Shown here: positions 1 through 6,612 of the stretch, piece by piece | How positions within the stretch are numbered: the stretch's first letter is position 1 | Layout of the letters: each line of letters starts with the position of its first letter | Source: Ruminococcaceae bacterium UBA737 | GTDB lineage: Bacteria; Bacillota; Clostridia; Oscillospirales; Acutalibacteraceae | Assembly: GCA_002297415.1 (NCBI GenBank) | Contig: DBKZ01000028.1 | Span: 1-17,535 of the forward strand | Direction of reading: 5' to 3' | Length of the DNA: 17,535 nt | Notes under the pieces: generated by a model | Seen by the model: only the letters and a program-made list of their open reading frames with translations | Databases searched by the model: none | Told to the model about the DNA's origin: nothing | Program-made: the position numbers and the translations under genes

Positions 1-2
1 CA

Positions 3-257
3 ATGACCATACTTGAAAATCTGTATTACGGAAATATCGCGCCGTTTGAACGCAAAATAACCGACGGTGAAACGATTGATAAAGCAATTTTTCTTGAAGA
101 TAAATTAAAAGCGGAGCTTACAGAGGAACAAAAAGCTTTGTTTGAAGCATTTGAAAAAGCGGAGTCCGAGGTTTCCTGTGAAGAAGAGGTCAGAGCCTTT
201 GCAGCAGGATTTAAGTTAGGGGTTAGGCTGATAAGAGAGGTGTTTGAGACTGAATAG
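3..257 (+). CDS. Small DUF6809-like protein
   Basis: An 84-residue acidic protein beginning MTILENLYYGNIAPFER. The start 'LE(N/D)LYYGNI.P.ER' followed by a helical stretch with an 'LEDKL...L..EQK.LFE' pattern, and an end of 'F..GF+LG.RL..EVF', resembles the small DUF6809 proteins I recall from Clostridia. No function is established for that family, and I can see no catalytic motif, signal peptide or membrane segment. The ATG at position 3 matches the usual family start, but the ribosome binding site lies outside the window, so an upstream extension cannot be excluded. Homologues often lie in accessory or phage-like regions; whether this one does cannot be judged because its upstream neighbours are not visible. 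The reading of this stretch as coding is fairly safe; the family name is from memory of the pattern. Confidence 0.68.
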   Translation: MTILENLYYGNIAPFERKITDGETIDKAIFLEDKLKAELTEEQKALFEAFEKAESEVSCEEEVRAFAAGFKLGVRLIREVFETE

Positions 258-292
258 AAAGGCTTTAAACACATTAAAACTTTTGTTTTTCT

Positions 293-518
293 CTCCCTCA
301 GTCGGCTCCGCCGACAGCTCCCTCGTCAGATGGAGCCTCTAAATGTGCGGCTTCGCCGCTGATATAACCAAACCCTATCGTCAAGGGCTACGCCTTGACA
401 CTTCCCCTTTCAACTAAAGGGGAAGCTTGGGTTTCTGCGAGACTAAAGAAAGGCTCCCTTCTTATTGACGAATGTCAATACAGAGGGGAGCTGGCGCGCT
501 TTGTGCGTGACTGAGGGG
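293..518. repeat. Composite palindromic (MITE/REP-like) repeat element
   Basis: This gene-free stretch between 258 and 539 is almost entirely made of inverted repeats. Its ends are a perfect 9-bp inverted pair, CCCTCAGTC at 295-303 and GACTGAGGG at 509-517. Inside, in order, are stems 301-306/310-315 (GTCGGC, loop TCC), 317-321/332-336, 347-351/355-359 (GCGGC, loop TTC), 380-386/393-399 (GTCAAGG), a perfect 10-bp stem 401-410/416-425 (CTTCCCCTTT), a nested pair with inner stem 463-469/474-480 (TATTGAC) and outer arm 453-458/486-491 (GCTCCC), and 495-499/503-507. C/T-rich arms on the left are answered by G/A-rich arms on the right. Similar 'CCCTCAGTCGGCTTCGCCGACAG'-type elements recur between genes in many gut Clostridia genomes. 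No ORF or transposase is present, so it would be non-autonomous. It could also be two adjacent or nested copies. Confidence 0.72.
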
Positions 519-522
519 TATT

Positions 523-543
523 TATCTAATATCTAATATCTAA
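523..543. repeat. Three tandem TATCTAA heptamers
   Basis: TATCTAA occurs three times without interruption at 523-529, 530-536 and 537-543. It lies just outside the right end of the palindromic element and overlaps the final codon and the TAG stop (540-542) of the minus-strand transferase gene. On the minus strand it reads as TTAGATA repeats. This could be a slippage tract or a mark of the neighbouring element's insertion. At three units it may also be chance. Confidence 0.6.
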
Positions 544-1976
544 CCATAGTAAAAATCCGAGCTTTTAGCAAGCTCTTTTTTTAATTTTTTAATTCCGTAA
601 GCTTCGGCTAAGGTTTTTTCTCCCGAATAAAGGTCGGTGCCTAAGCCTAATCTGTTTCCCTCGATTTCACAGCCTAAAGACCTTAAAACAGTCGGAAACA
701 TATCAAGGGTTGTAAAGGTTCTGTTTTTTGAATGTTCGCTTGATACAGGGGAGTTTATAATGCAGTTATAAACTCTTCTCTGATAGCTCTTATCGACATT
801 TCTTTCGATAAACATATTAGCCATTGATAAATGGTCGCCTGTTATCACGATAACGGTATCCTTATAAAATTCCTGCTCTTTTATCCAGCTTACGAATTCA
901 TTTACCCTTTTTGCCGAACAGCGAAGCACATTTTCGTATTTTTCCTCATAGCTGTCGGGGCAGTCTTCGCAAAGATAGCCGTCGGGGTGGTGGGTGTCGG
1001 CGGTCAGCATATAAAAGGCAAACGGCTTATCCGACTGCGATTTTTTTAAAATTACCTGCTTTGCGTATTCAAAAAGCTTTTTGTCCTCAAAGCCCCAGTT
1101 GACATTGTAATTTTCGGGTATAATTTTATCTCTGACAGCTGTTTTCTTATCATAAAATTGTTTTACCGAATGATTTTCAAACAGCTCTTTTCTCCGCCCG
1201 TATTCAATGGGAGAGCCGACCATTAAGGATAAATCGTAACCGTTATCCGATAAAATATCGGTTATTGAAGTATAATCCTTTAACATTCCTCCGCAAAATT
1301 CGCCGTCTTTAAAGCCTAATTTCAGCGGCAGACCCATAGTGTATGCCGTGAAAGCCGCGGTGGTCCATGTGCTCGAAGGCATTGCGTACCCTCCGCCGAC
1401 TCCTGAGGTATCGGAAAAATTAGTGTTATCACGTGCCAGCTGATATAATTCCTCGGACGCGCTGATTTTAAGCGCTCCGCCCTCGGATTTTGACATAAAG
1501 GTCGTTTCGGTGGACTCTAAAAAAATATGTATAAGATTTTTCTTTTCTTCTGGGAAAGTGACTTCTATGGTTTTCGGGTCGGCATATTCTTTATCAATAA
1601 TATTGCTTTTCAGTAAGCCGTTTAAAGCATAGCTTGAAAGCCCCGAAAAAGTGAAAGAGGAAATAATCAATACCGCGCAAAGAATGAGCGATATAAGCTT
1701 TTTTAAAAATTGCTTTGATTTAAGCGGTAAAAATATCGCTGTACAGATAATTGCGGAAACCGCCGCCGCAGGAAGCACGGCATATAAAAAATAAAGCTTG
1801 AAAAATATGGGATTGCTGTTTTCCGTTCCGGCAAAAAGGGTGAAAACAACCGAGTCAAAGCCGGTTTTTCCGCAGATTTTTATATACCATACGGCAGAGC
1901 AGAAAACGAGTATACAAAAGGACAGAAGAATTATAAGAAAAACATTGCTTTTTTTTCTTAGCTTAAAGTCTTTCAT
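540..1976 (-). CDS. Membrane phosphoglycerol transferase, OpgB/LtaS sulfatase family
   Basis: A 478-residue membrane enzyme, probably transferring glycerol phosphate to a surface glycan or lipid on the outer face of the membrane. Three hydrophobic segments (about residues 12-34, 57-84 and 91-115) precede an extracellular alkaline-phosphatase-fold domain from about 147. Visible family features are the metal-ligand Glu154 in IFLES, the probable nucleophile Thr205 in SSTWTTAAF, the TADTHHPDGYL motif at 325-335 and Asp381-His382 in ITGDHLSM. The THHPDG block and the late LGLGTDLYSG segment look closer to proteobacterial OpgB (MdoB) than to classical LtaS, which has five membrane segments and is longer. 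The ATG has a good ribosome binding site, CGGAGGGA, five bases upstream (1982-1989). The gene stands alone, transcribed away from miaB, and its stop overlaps a heptamer repeat. The substrate cannot be read from sequence; lipoteichoic-acid-like polymers or glycan decoration (as by streptococcal GacH) are the main options. Confidence 0.88.
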   Translation of the reverse strand: MKDFKLRKKSNVFLIILLSFCILVFCSAVWYIKICGKTGFDSVVFTLFAGTENSNPIFFKLYFLYAVLPAAAVSAIICTAIFLPLKSKQFLKKLISLILCAVLIISSFTFSGLSSYALNGLLKSNIIDKEYADPKTIEVTFPEEKKNLIHIFLESTETTFMSKSEGGALKISASEELYQLARDNTNFSDTSGVGGGYAMPSSTWTTAAFTAYTMGLPLKLGFKDGEFCGGMLKDYTSITDILSDNGYDLSLMVGSPIEYGRRKELFENHSVKQFYDKKTAVRDKIIPENYNVNWGFEDKKLFEYAKQVILKKSQSDKPFAFYMLTADTHHPDGYLCEDCPDSYEEKYENVLRCSAKRVNEFVSWIKEQEFYKDTVIVITGDHLSMANMFIERNVDKSYQRRVYNCIINSPVSSEHSKNRTFTTLDMFPTVLRSLGCEIEGNRLGLGTDLYSGEKTLAEAYGIKKLKKELAKSSDFYYG

Positions 1977-2004
1977 GCATTTCCCTCCGAATAGTTTTTA
2001 ATTC

Positions 2005-2033
2005 ATTTTACAACAAAACGGATAATAAAGCAA
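2005..2033 (-). promoter_or_regulatory. Predicted sigma-A promoter for the phosphoglycerol transferase gene
   Basis: Read on the minus strand, TTGCTT (2028-2033) is followed after exactly 17 bases by TAAAAT (2005-2010), 28 bases before the ATG at 1976. Spacing is ideal and both hexamers are near consensus. A second possible -35, TTGACT, starts five bases further upstream but would give a 22-base spacer. Prediction only. Confidence 0.55.
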
Positions 2034-2068
2034 GTCAAATTAAGTCTTAAAAAATATGCTTTTTGCGC

Positions 2069-2097
2069 TTGAACTTGTATGATAAATATAGTATAAT
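2069..2097 (+). promoter_or_regulatory. Predicted sigma-A promoter of the miaB-to-transketolase operon
   Basis: TTGAAC (2069-2074), a 17-base spacer, then a perfect TATAAT (2092-2097). Transcription would begin near 2104. This is the strongest promoter-like sequence I noticed in the window and the only one seen directly ahead of the 14-gene plus-strand run. It lies 35 bases from the -35 of the divergent promoter, so the two could share regulation. Confidence 0.72.
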
Positions 2098-2112
2098 AAA
2101 TTGAATATATAT

Positions 2113-2120
2113 AGGAAGGA
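2113..2120 (+). promoter_or_regulatory. Ribosome binding site that fixes the miaB start
   Basis: AGGAAGGA sits seven bases before the TTG at 2128. An in-frame TTG also exists at 2101, but it lies upstream of this site and at or before the expected transcription start (about 2104). The 2128 start is therefore preferred. Confidence 0.7.
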
Positions 2121-2127
2121 AAAGGAT

Positions 2128-3528
2128 TTGGAAAACATTAAAAAAGCAAGTGTTTTTCCGCCCGAACAGAAAGCGTTTGCAAAAAGGGTAAAGGAAATGA
2201 ATACCGAGCTTTTCGGCACGGATTTTAAGGCCTGCGTTATAACCTACGGCTGTCAGCAGAATGTCAGCGATTCGGAAAGAACAAAGGGAATTTTAAGCGA
2301 AATGGGCTACGGATTTACCGATGACCCCTCAAAAGCAAAGTTTATTCTTTTTAATACCTGCGCCGTAAGAGAGCATGCGCAGGACAGGGTTTACGGAAAT
2401 GTCGGGGCAACGAAAAAATACAAGGCTAAGGATAAAAATATAATAATCGCCGTGTGCGGCTGTATGGCTCAGCAGGAGCATGTTGCGAAAAAATTCAAGG
2501 AGAGCTTTCCTTATGTCGACCTCGTTTTCGGAACGCAGGTTCAGTACAGGCTCCCTGAATTTATCTATAAAAGAATGACAGGCTCTAGGGTCTTTGAAAG
2601 AGCGCTTGAAAATTCGGAAATCGTAGAGGATATCCCCGTAAGAAGAGACGGGGATATAAGAGGCTGGCTTCCTGTTATGAACGGGTGCAATAACTTCTGC
2701 ACCTACTGTATTGTGCCTTATGTAAGGGGCAGAGAGCGCTCAAGGAAGCCCGAAGAAATAATCAAAGAGGCAAAAGAGTTGGTTGACAGCGGCTTTAAGG
2801 AAATAACGCTGTTAGGTCAAAATGTCAATTCATACGGGCGAGGTCTTGAAGAGGAAATTGATTTTGCCGACCTGCTTTATAAAATAAACGAAATTGACGG
2901 CGATTTCAGGATAAGATTTATGACCTCGCACCCTAAGGACTGCACCTTAAAATTACTTGACGCAATGAGGGACTGCGAAAAGGTCGAAAAGCACCTGCAT
3001 CTTCCGTTTCAGAGCGGATCGGACAGGGTGCTTAAGGCTATGAACAGGCATTATGACAAGGAAACCTATTTAAAGCTTATTGACGAAGCGAGAAAAAGAA
3101 TGCCCGACATAGAATTTACAAGCGATATTATAGTCGGCTTTCCTACAGAGACCTATGAGGAATTTCTTGAAACGGTCGAGCTTGTAAAAAAAGTCAGGTT
3201 TACCTCGCTTTTCACCTTTATCTATTCTCCCCGCGAGGGAACGCCCGCGGCAAAAATGCCCGACCCCGTTTCGAGGGAGGAAAAGGGCAAGTGGTTTGAC
3301 GAGCTTTTAAAGGCTCAGGAGCAGATAGCGAAAGAGGACACAAAAAGGAATATAGGAACCGTTAAAAGGGTTCTTTTCGACGAGGCTTCTTCCGACGGAT
3401 ATCTTGCCGGCAAGTCAAACGGATTTTTAAACATAGAGGCGAAAGCCCCGAAAGAAATGCTCGGCAAATTCGCCGATGTACAAATTACCGAATATAAAAA
3501 CGGTTATAAAGGAAAAATAATCACCTGA
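2128..3528 (+). CDS. miaB: tRNA-2-methylthio-N6-dimethylallyladenosine synthase MiaB
   Basis: Radical-SAM methylthiotransferase that converts i6A37 to ms2i6A37 in tRNAs reading UNN codons. With the TTG start at 2128 the protein has 466 residues, normal for the family. The N-terminal UPF0004 domain carries the auxiliary-cluster cysteines Cys42 (YGCQQN), Cys78 (FNTCAVRE) and Cys112 (VCGCMAQ). The radical-SAM cluster is GCNNFCTYC with Cys187, Cys191 and Cys194, followed by YVRGRERSR. A TRAM domain fills roughly the last 65 residues. The first signature is GCQQN where GCQMN is commoner, a variant I do not regard as disabling. It is the first gene of the operon, directly after a strong promoter, with a RicA-like gene 14 bases downstream as in B. 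subtilis (ymcB-ymcA). MiaA, which makes its substrate, is encoded in the same unit at 8499-9449. Confidence 0.96.
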   Translation: MENIKKASVFPPEQKAFAKRVKEMNTELFGTDFKACVITYGCQQNVSDSERTKGILSEMGYGFTDDPSKAKFILFNTCAVREHAQDRVYGNVGATKKYKAKDKNIIIAVCGCMAQQEHVAKKFKESFPYVDLVFGTQVQYRLPEFIYKRMTGSRVFERALENSEIVEDIPVRRDGDIRGWLPVMNGCNNFCTYCIVPYVRGRERSRKPEEIIKEAKELVDSGFKEITLLGQNVNSYGRGLEEEIDFADLLYKINEIDGDFRIRFMTSHPKDCTLKLLDAMRDCEKVEKHLHLPFQSGSDRVLKAMNRHYDKETYLKLIDEARKRMPDIEFTSDIIVGFPTETYEEFLETVELVKKVRFTSLFTFIYSPREGTPAAKMPDPVSREEKGKWFDELLKAQEQIAKEDTKRNIGTVKRVLFDEASSDGYLAGKSNGFLNIEAKAPKEMLGKFADVQITEYKNGYKGKIIT

Positions 3529-3542
3529 AAGGAAAAAATAAA

Positions 3543-3950
3543 ATGGGAATTTTAGAAGCATCAAGAAAATTAGGAGAAGAAATTCAGAAGGACGAGCGCT
3601 TTATCGCCTATGCAAAGGCAAAGCTTGCAAACGATAAGGACGAGCAGTTACAGAAGGATATCGGAGAGTTCAATATCGTAAGAATGAATCTCGATCAGGA
3701 AATGGCTAAGGACGAAAAGGACGAGGCTAAGGTAAACGAGTTAAATTCAGAGCTTCGCGCAATTTATTCAAGAATTATGTCGGGCAAGGCAATGCTTGAA
3801 TATAACACCGCTAAAGCAGGCCTTGATTCTCTGCTTAACGATGTAAACAGCATTATTATGCAGTGCGCCGAGGGCGCCGACCCAAGTACCGTCGAGCCCG
3901 AGACCCACGAATGCACCGGCAGCTGCGCAAGCTGCGGCGGCTGCCACTAA
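3543..3950 (+). CDS. RicA/YlbF-family regulator with cysteine-rich tail
   Basis: A 135-residue, mostly helical protein of the Com_YlbF (DUF964) family. In B. subtilis, RicA (YmcA), RicF (YlbF) and RicT form a complex that helps RNase Y mature mRNAs and affects competence, sporulation and biofilm formation; the complex binds Fe-S clusters through cysteines of its subunits. Here residues 1-110 show the family pattern (ASRKLGEEIQKDERF, then a charged helical hairpin and MLEYNTAKAGLDSLLNDVNSI). The C-terminus ends in Cys124-x3-Cys128-x2-Cys131-x2-Cys134-His, with a further Cys108. The position directly after miaB matches ymcA, which argues for RicA, though RicF-like members look similar. The ribosome binding site is GAAAGGA just after the miaB stop. 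The family call is firm; the Ric role and cluster binding are inferred. Confidence 0.87.
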   Translation: MGILEASRKLGEEIQKDERFIAYAKAKLANDKDEQLQKDIGEFNIVRMNLDQEMAKDEKDEAKVNELNSELRAIYSRIMSGKAMLEYNTAKAGLDSLLNDVNSIIMQCAEGADPSTVEPETHECTGSCASCGGCH

Positions 3951-3982
3951 CAGATATTTTATAATTTAAAGGGGACAAAAAC

Positions 3983-6574
3983 ATGGCGGAGCTATCGCCT
4001 ATGATGAGACAGTATCTCGAAATCAAGGAGCAGAATAAGGACAGCATTCTGTTTTTCAGGCTCGGAGATTTTTACGAGATGTTTTTTGATGACGCTAAGA
4101 CCGCTTCCGACGAGCTTGATCTGGTGCTTACGGGCAAGGACTGCGGACTCAAGGAGCGCGCGCCTATGTGCGGAGTGCCGTTTCACAGCTGTGAGGGCTA
4201 TATTGCCCGTCTCGTCGAAAGAGGCTATAAGGTTGCTATATGCGAGCAGACAGAGGATCCCGCTAAGGCAAAGGGTCTTGTAAAAAGAGATGTTATAAGG
4301 GTTATTACCCCCGGAACCGTAATAGAGGATTCCATGCTTGACGAATCGAGAAATAATTATCTCGCCGCGGTGTATCTTGAAAACGGAAGCGTGGGAATTG
4401 CCTTTTGCGATATTTCAACAGGCGAGGCTCATGTAACCGATATTACAGGCGAAAATGTCATCGGCAGAGCGGTGGACGAGCTTGTTCGGTTTAACGCAAG
4501 CGAGCTTTTGGCTCAAAAATCATTTACCGAAAATCCTATTGCCGAAAAGGCGCTTAAAATTAACTTCGAGGGAACCGTAACGGAGAGGGACGCCGAGGAG
4601 TTTGACGGACAGGCGACTATGGACGCCGTCTGCACAGGCTTTAATGTGCTCAGCCCCACCGACCTTAAAATCGCACCCGACAGCCCCGCTCAGCGAGCAT
4701 TGGGCGCCGCGGTAAGGTACATAATGGAAACGGGAATGAACAGCGGAGTCCATCTGCGCTCGGTTGATTATTATACCCAGTCGCAGTTTATGAGACTTGA
4801 TTTAAACGCCGTTAAAAACCTTGAAATAAGCGAGACCATGCGCTCAAAGGCAAAAAGGGGCTCGCTTTTGTGGGTGCTTGATAAAACAAAAACCGCTATG
4901 GGCAAGCGCCTTTTAAGGTCATGGTTTGAAAAGCCGCTGATGAATGTCGGCAGTATAAACGCAAGGCTTGACGCGGTAGAGGAATTAACCTCGGATCCGA
5001 TAATGCTTAACGAAACCGCCGAATATTTAAGCGGAATACGAGATGTCGAAAGACTTATGACAAAGGTGCTTTATTCCTCGGCAAATCCGAGGGACCTGCT
5101 GAGTATTGCCGCGACGGTAAGAAGATTTCCGCTGATAAAGCAGTCGCTTATAAACGCGAAAAGCGATTATTTAAAGCTTATCGACTGCGATATCGACCCC
5201 TTAAACGATATAGCTGAGCTTATCGAAAGCGCAATCGACCCCGACGCACCTCTTGCCATGAAGGACGGCAAGATTATTAAATCGGGATATAACGAAACCG
5301 TTGACCGCTACAGAGACGACCTTAATAATTCCACCGATATCATGATCGAGCTTGAATTAAAGGAGCGCGAAAGAACGGGGATTAAAAACCTTAAGGTCAG
5401 ATACAATAAGGTTTTCGGTTATTATATAGAGGTTACAAATTCATTCCTTGACAGGGTTCCCGAAAATTATGTCCGCAAGCAAACGCTTACAAACTGCGAG
5501 CGGTTTATAACCGAAGAGGTTAAAAGCCTTGAAACAAGGGTGCTTACGGCTAAGGAAAAGCTGACAGGGCTTGAATACGAAATATTTGACAGTGTCAGAA
5601 AAACCGTGGCTAAAGCGGCTGAAAGATTTCAGCGCTCCGCTCAGGGTGTCGCTAGGCTTGACGCGGTGATTTCATTCGCCGCGGTGGCGCTTGAAAACGG
5701 ATATCACCGCCCTGAGGTTAACGACGGAAACGAAATAATTATAAAGGACGGAAGACACCCCGTTGTAGAGAAATTAAGCTCGGTGCCCTTTGTTTCAAAC
5801 GATACGCTTCTTGACTGCGGCGAAAACCGCTGTGCTATTATAACAGGTCCTAATATGGCGGGAAAATCCACATATATGAGACAGGTTGCCATTATAACAA
5901 TTATGGCGCAGGTCGGCTCCTTTGTTCCGGCAAGAGAGGCGAAAATCGGAATTGTTGACGCGGTGTATACAAGAGTCGGCGCGTCCGACGATCTTGCGAG
6001 CGGAAAATCCACCTTTATGGTTGAAATGAGCGAGGTTGCCTCAATTCTTAAAAACGCCACAAGCAAAAGCCTGCTTATATTAGACGAAATCGGAAGAGGA
6101 ACGTCCACCTTTGACGGAATGTCGATTGCAAGAGCGGTGCTTGAATTTATCGCCGATAAAAATAAAATCGGCGCAAAATCTCTTTTTGCAACCCATTATC
6201 ATGAGCTTACGGTTATGGAAACCGAGCTTGAGGGCGTTAAAAATTATAATATCGCAGTTAAAAAGCACGGCGACGATATAATTTTCTTAAGAAGAATCGT
6301 AAGAGGCGGAGCGGACGAGAGCTACGGAATAGAGGTAGCAAAGCTCAGCGGAATTCCGGACGTGGTAATCAAGCGCGCAAGAGAAATATTAAAAAGCGTT
6401 GAAGAAACGGGCACGGATAGCAGAATAAGACCTGCTTTAAGCGAATTAAAACCCGAAGCCTGCAACAACTTGGACGAAATCGCCCGTGAACTTAAAAGAA
6501 TAGATATCGATACCCTAACGCCGATTGAGGCGCTCGGTATCTTAAACGGGCTTTGTGAAAAAGCAAAGGAATAA
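3983..6574 (+). CDS. mutS: DNA mismatch repair protein MutS
   Basis: Mismatch-recognition ATPase of 863 residues, a typical length. The N-terminal mismatch-binding domain has the Phe-x-Glu motif at Phe30-Tyr31-Glu32 (GDFYEMF), which stacks on the mispaired base. The connector, core and clamp domains follow. The ABC-type ATPase has Walker A GPNMAGKST at 622-630 (Lys628), Walker B LLILDE with Asp701-Glu702, the GRGTSTFDG segment just after, and ATHYHELT. The start is well supported by AAAGGGG 8 bases before the ATG. The C-terminal region (from about 810) ends in a short helical tail, and I do not see a QLxLF-type sliding-clamp motif like the QLSFF of B. subtilis MutS. It is followed by mutL after 38 bases. 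B. subtilis has cotE between ymcA and mutS; that gene is absent here. Confidence 0.98.
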   Translation: MAELSPMMRQYLEIKEQNKDSILFFRLGDFYEMFFDDAKTASDELDLVLTGKDCGLKERAPMCGVPFHSCEGYIARLVERGYKVAICEQTEDPAKAKGLVKRDVIRVITPGTVIEDSMLDESRNNYLAAVYLENGSVGIAFCDISTGEAHVTDITGENVIGRAVDELVRFNASELLAQKSFTENPIAEKALKINFEGTVTERDAEEFDGQATMDAVCTGFNVLSPTDLKIAPDSPAQRALGAAVRYIMETGMNSGVHLRSVDYYTQSQFMRLDLNAVKNLEISETMRSKAKRGSLLWVLDKTKTAMGKRLLRSWFEKPLMNVGSINARLDAVEELTSDPIMLNETAEYLSGIRDVERLMTKVLYSSANPRDLLSIAATVRRFPLIKQSLINAKSDYLKLIDCDIDPLNDIAELIESAIDPDAPLAMKDGKIIKSGYNETVDRYRDDLNNSTDIMIELELKERERTGIKNLKVRYNKVFGYYIEVTNSFLDRVPENYVRKQTLTNCERFITEEVKSLETRVLTAKEKLTGLEYEIFDSVRKTVAKAAERFQRSAQGVARLDAVISFAAVALENGYHRPEVNDGNEIIIKDGRHPVVEKLSSVPFVSNDTLLDCGENRCAIITGPNMAGKSTYMRQVAIITIMAQVGSFVPAREAKIGIVDAVYTRVGASDDLASGKSTFMVEMSEVASILKNATSKSLLILDEIGRGTSTFDGMSIARAVLEFIADKNKIGAKSLFATHYHELTVMETELEGVKNYNIAVKKHGDDIIFLRRIVRGGADESYGIEVAKLSGIPDVVIKRAREILKSVEETGTDSRIRPALSELKPEACNNLDEIARELKRIDIDTLTPIEALGILNGLCEKAKE

Positions 6575-6598
6575 TAAACTAAGAAATAGTAAACTAAG
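6575..6598 (+). repeat. Short direct repeat in the mutS-mutL gap
   Basis: TAAACTAAG occurs at 6575-6583 and again at 6590-6598, a 15-base period. The second copy leads straight into the mutL ribosome binding site (AAGGAAGTG, 6596-6604), so the duplication may have arisen by slippage and lengthened the spacer. No known function. Confidence 0.5.
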
Positions 6599-6612
6599 GA
6601 AGTGATATAAAA

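Noticed and set aside
401..425. Intrinsic terminator for the small upstream gene
   Set aside because: The 10-bp stem is followed by CTTGGGTTTC rather than a T-run, so it does not meet the pattern of a rho-independent terminator.
293..518. CRISPR array
   Set aside because: The repeated structure is palindromic and irregular. There is no constant direct repeat with spacers of even length, and no cas gene.
258..539. Riboswitch, T-box or structured small RNA
   Set aside because: The hairpins match the pattern of dispersed palindromic repeats, there is no downstream gene in the right orientation on the plus strand, and no known aptamer core was recognised.
831..1049. Plus-strand open frame opposite the phosphoglycerol transferase
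   Set aside because: It overlaps the conserved catalytic region of a well-supported minus-strand gene and shows no family features.
2101..2127. N-terminal extension of MiaB from the TTG at 2101
   Set aside because: It would begin at or before the predicted transcript start, and the clear ribosome binding site lies downstream of it.
5704..6108. 134-codon open frame on the minus strand inside mutS
   Set aside because: It is fully antisense to the conserved MutS ATPase domain, has no ribosome binding site that I can see, and its Ser/Ile/Thr-rich product resembles no family.
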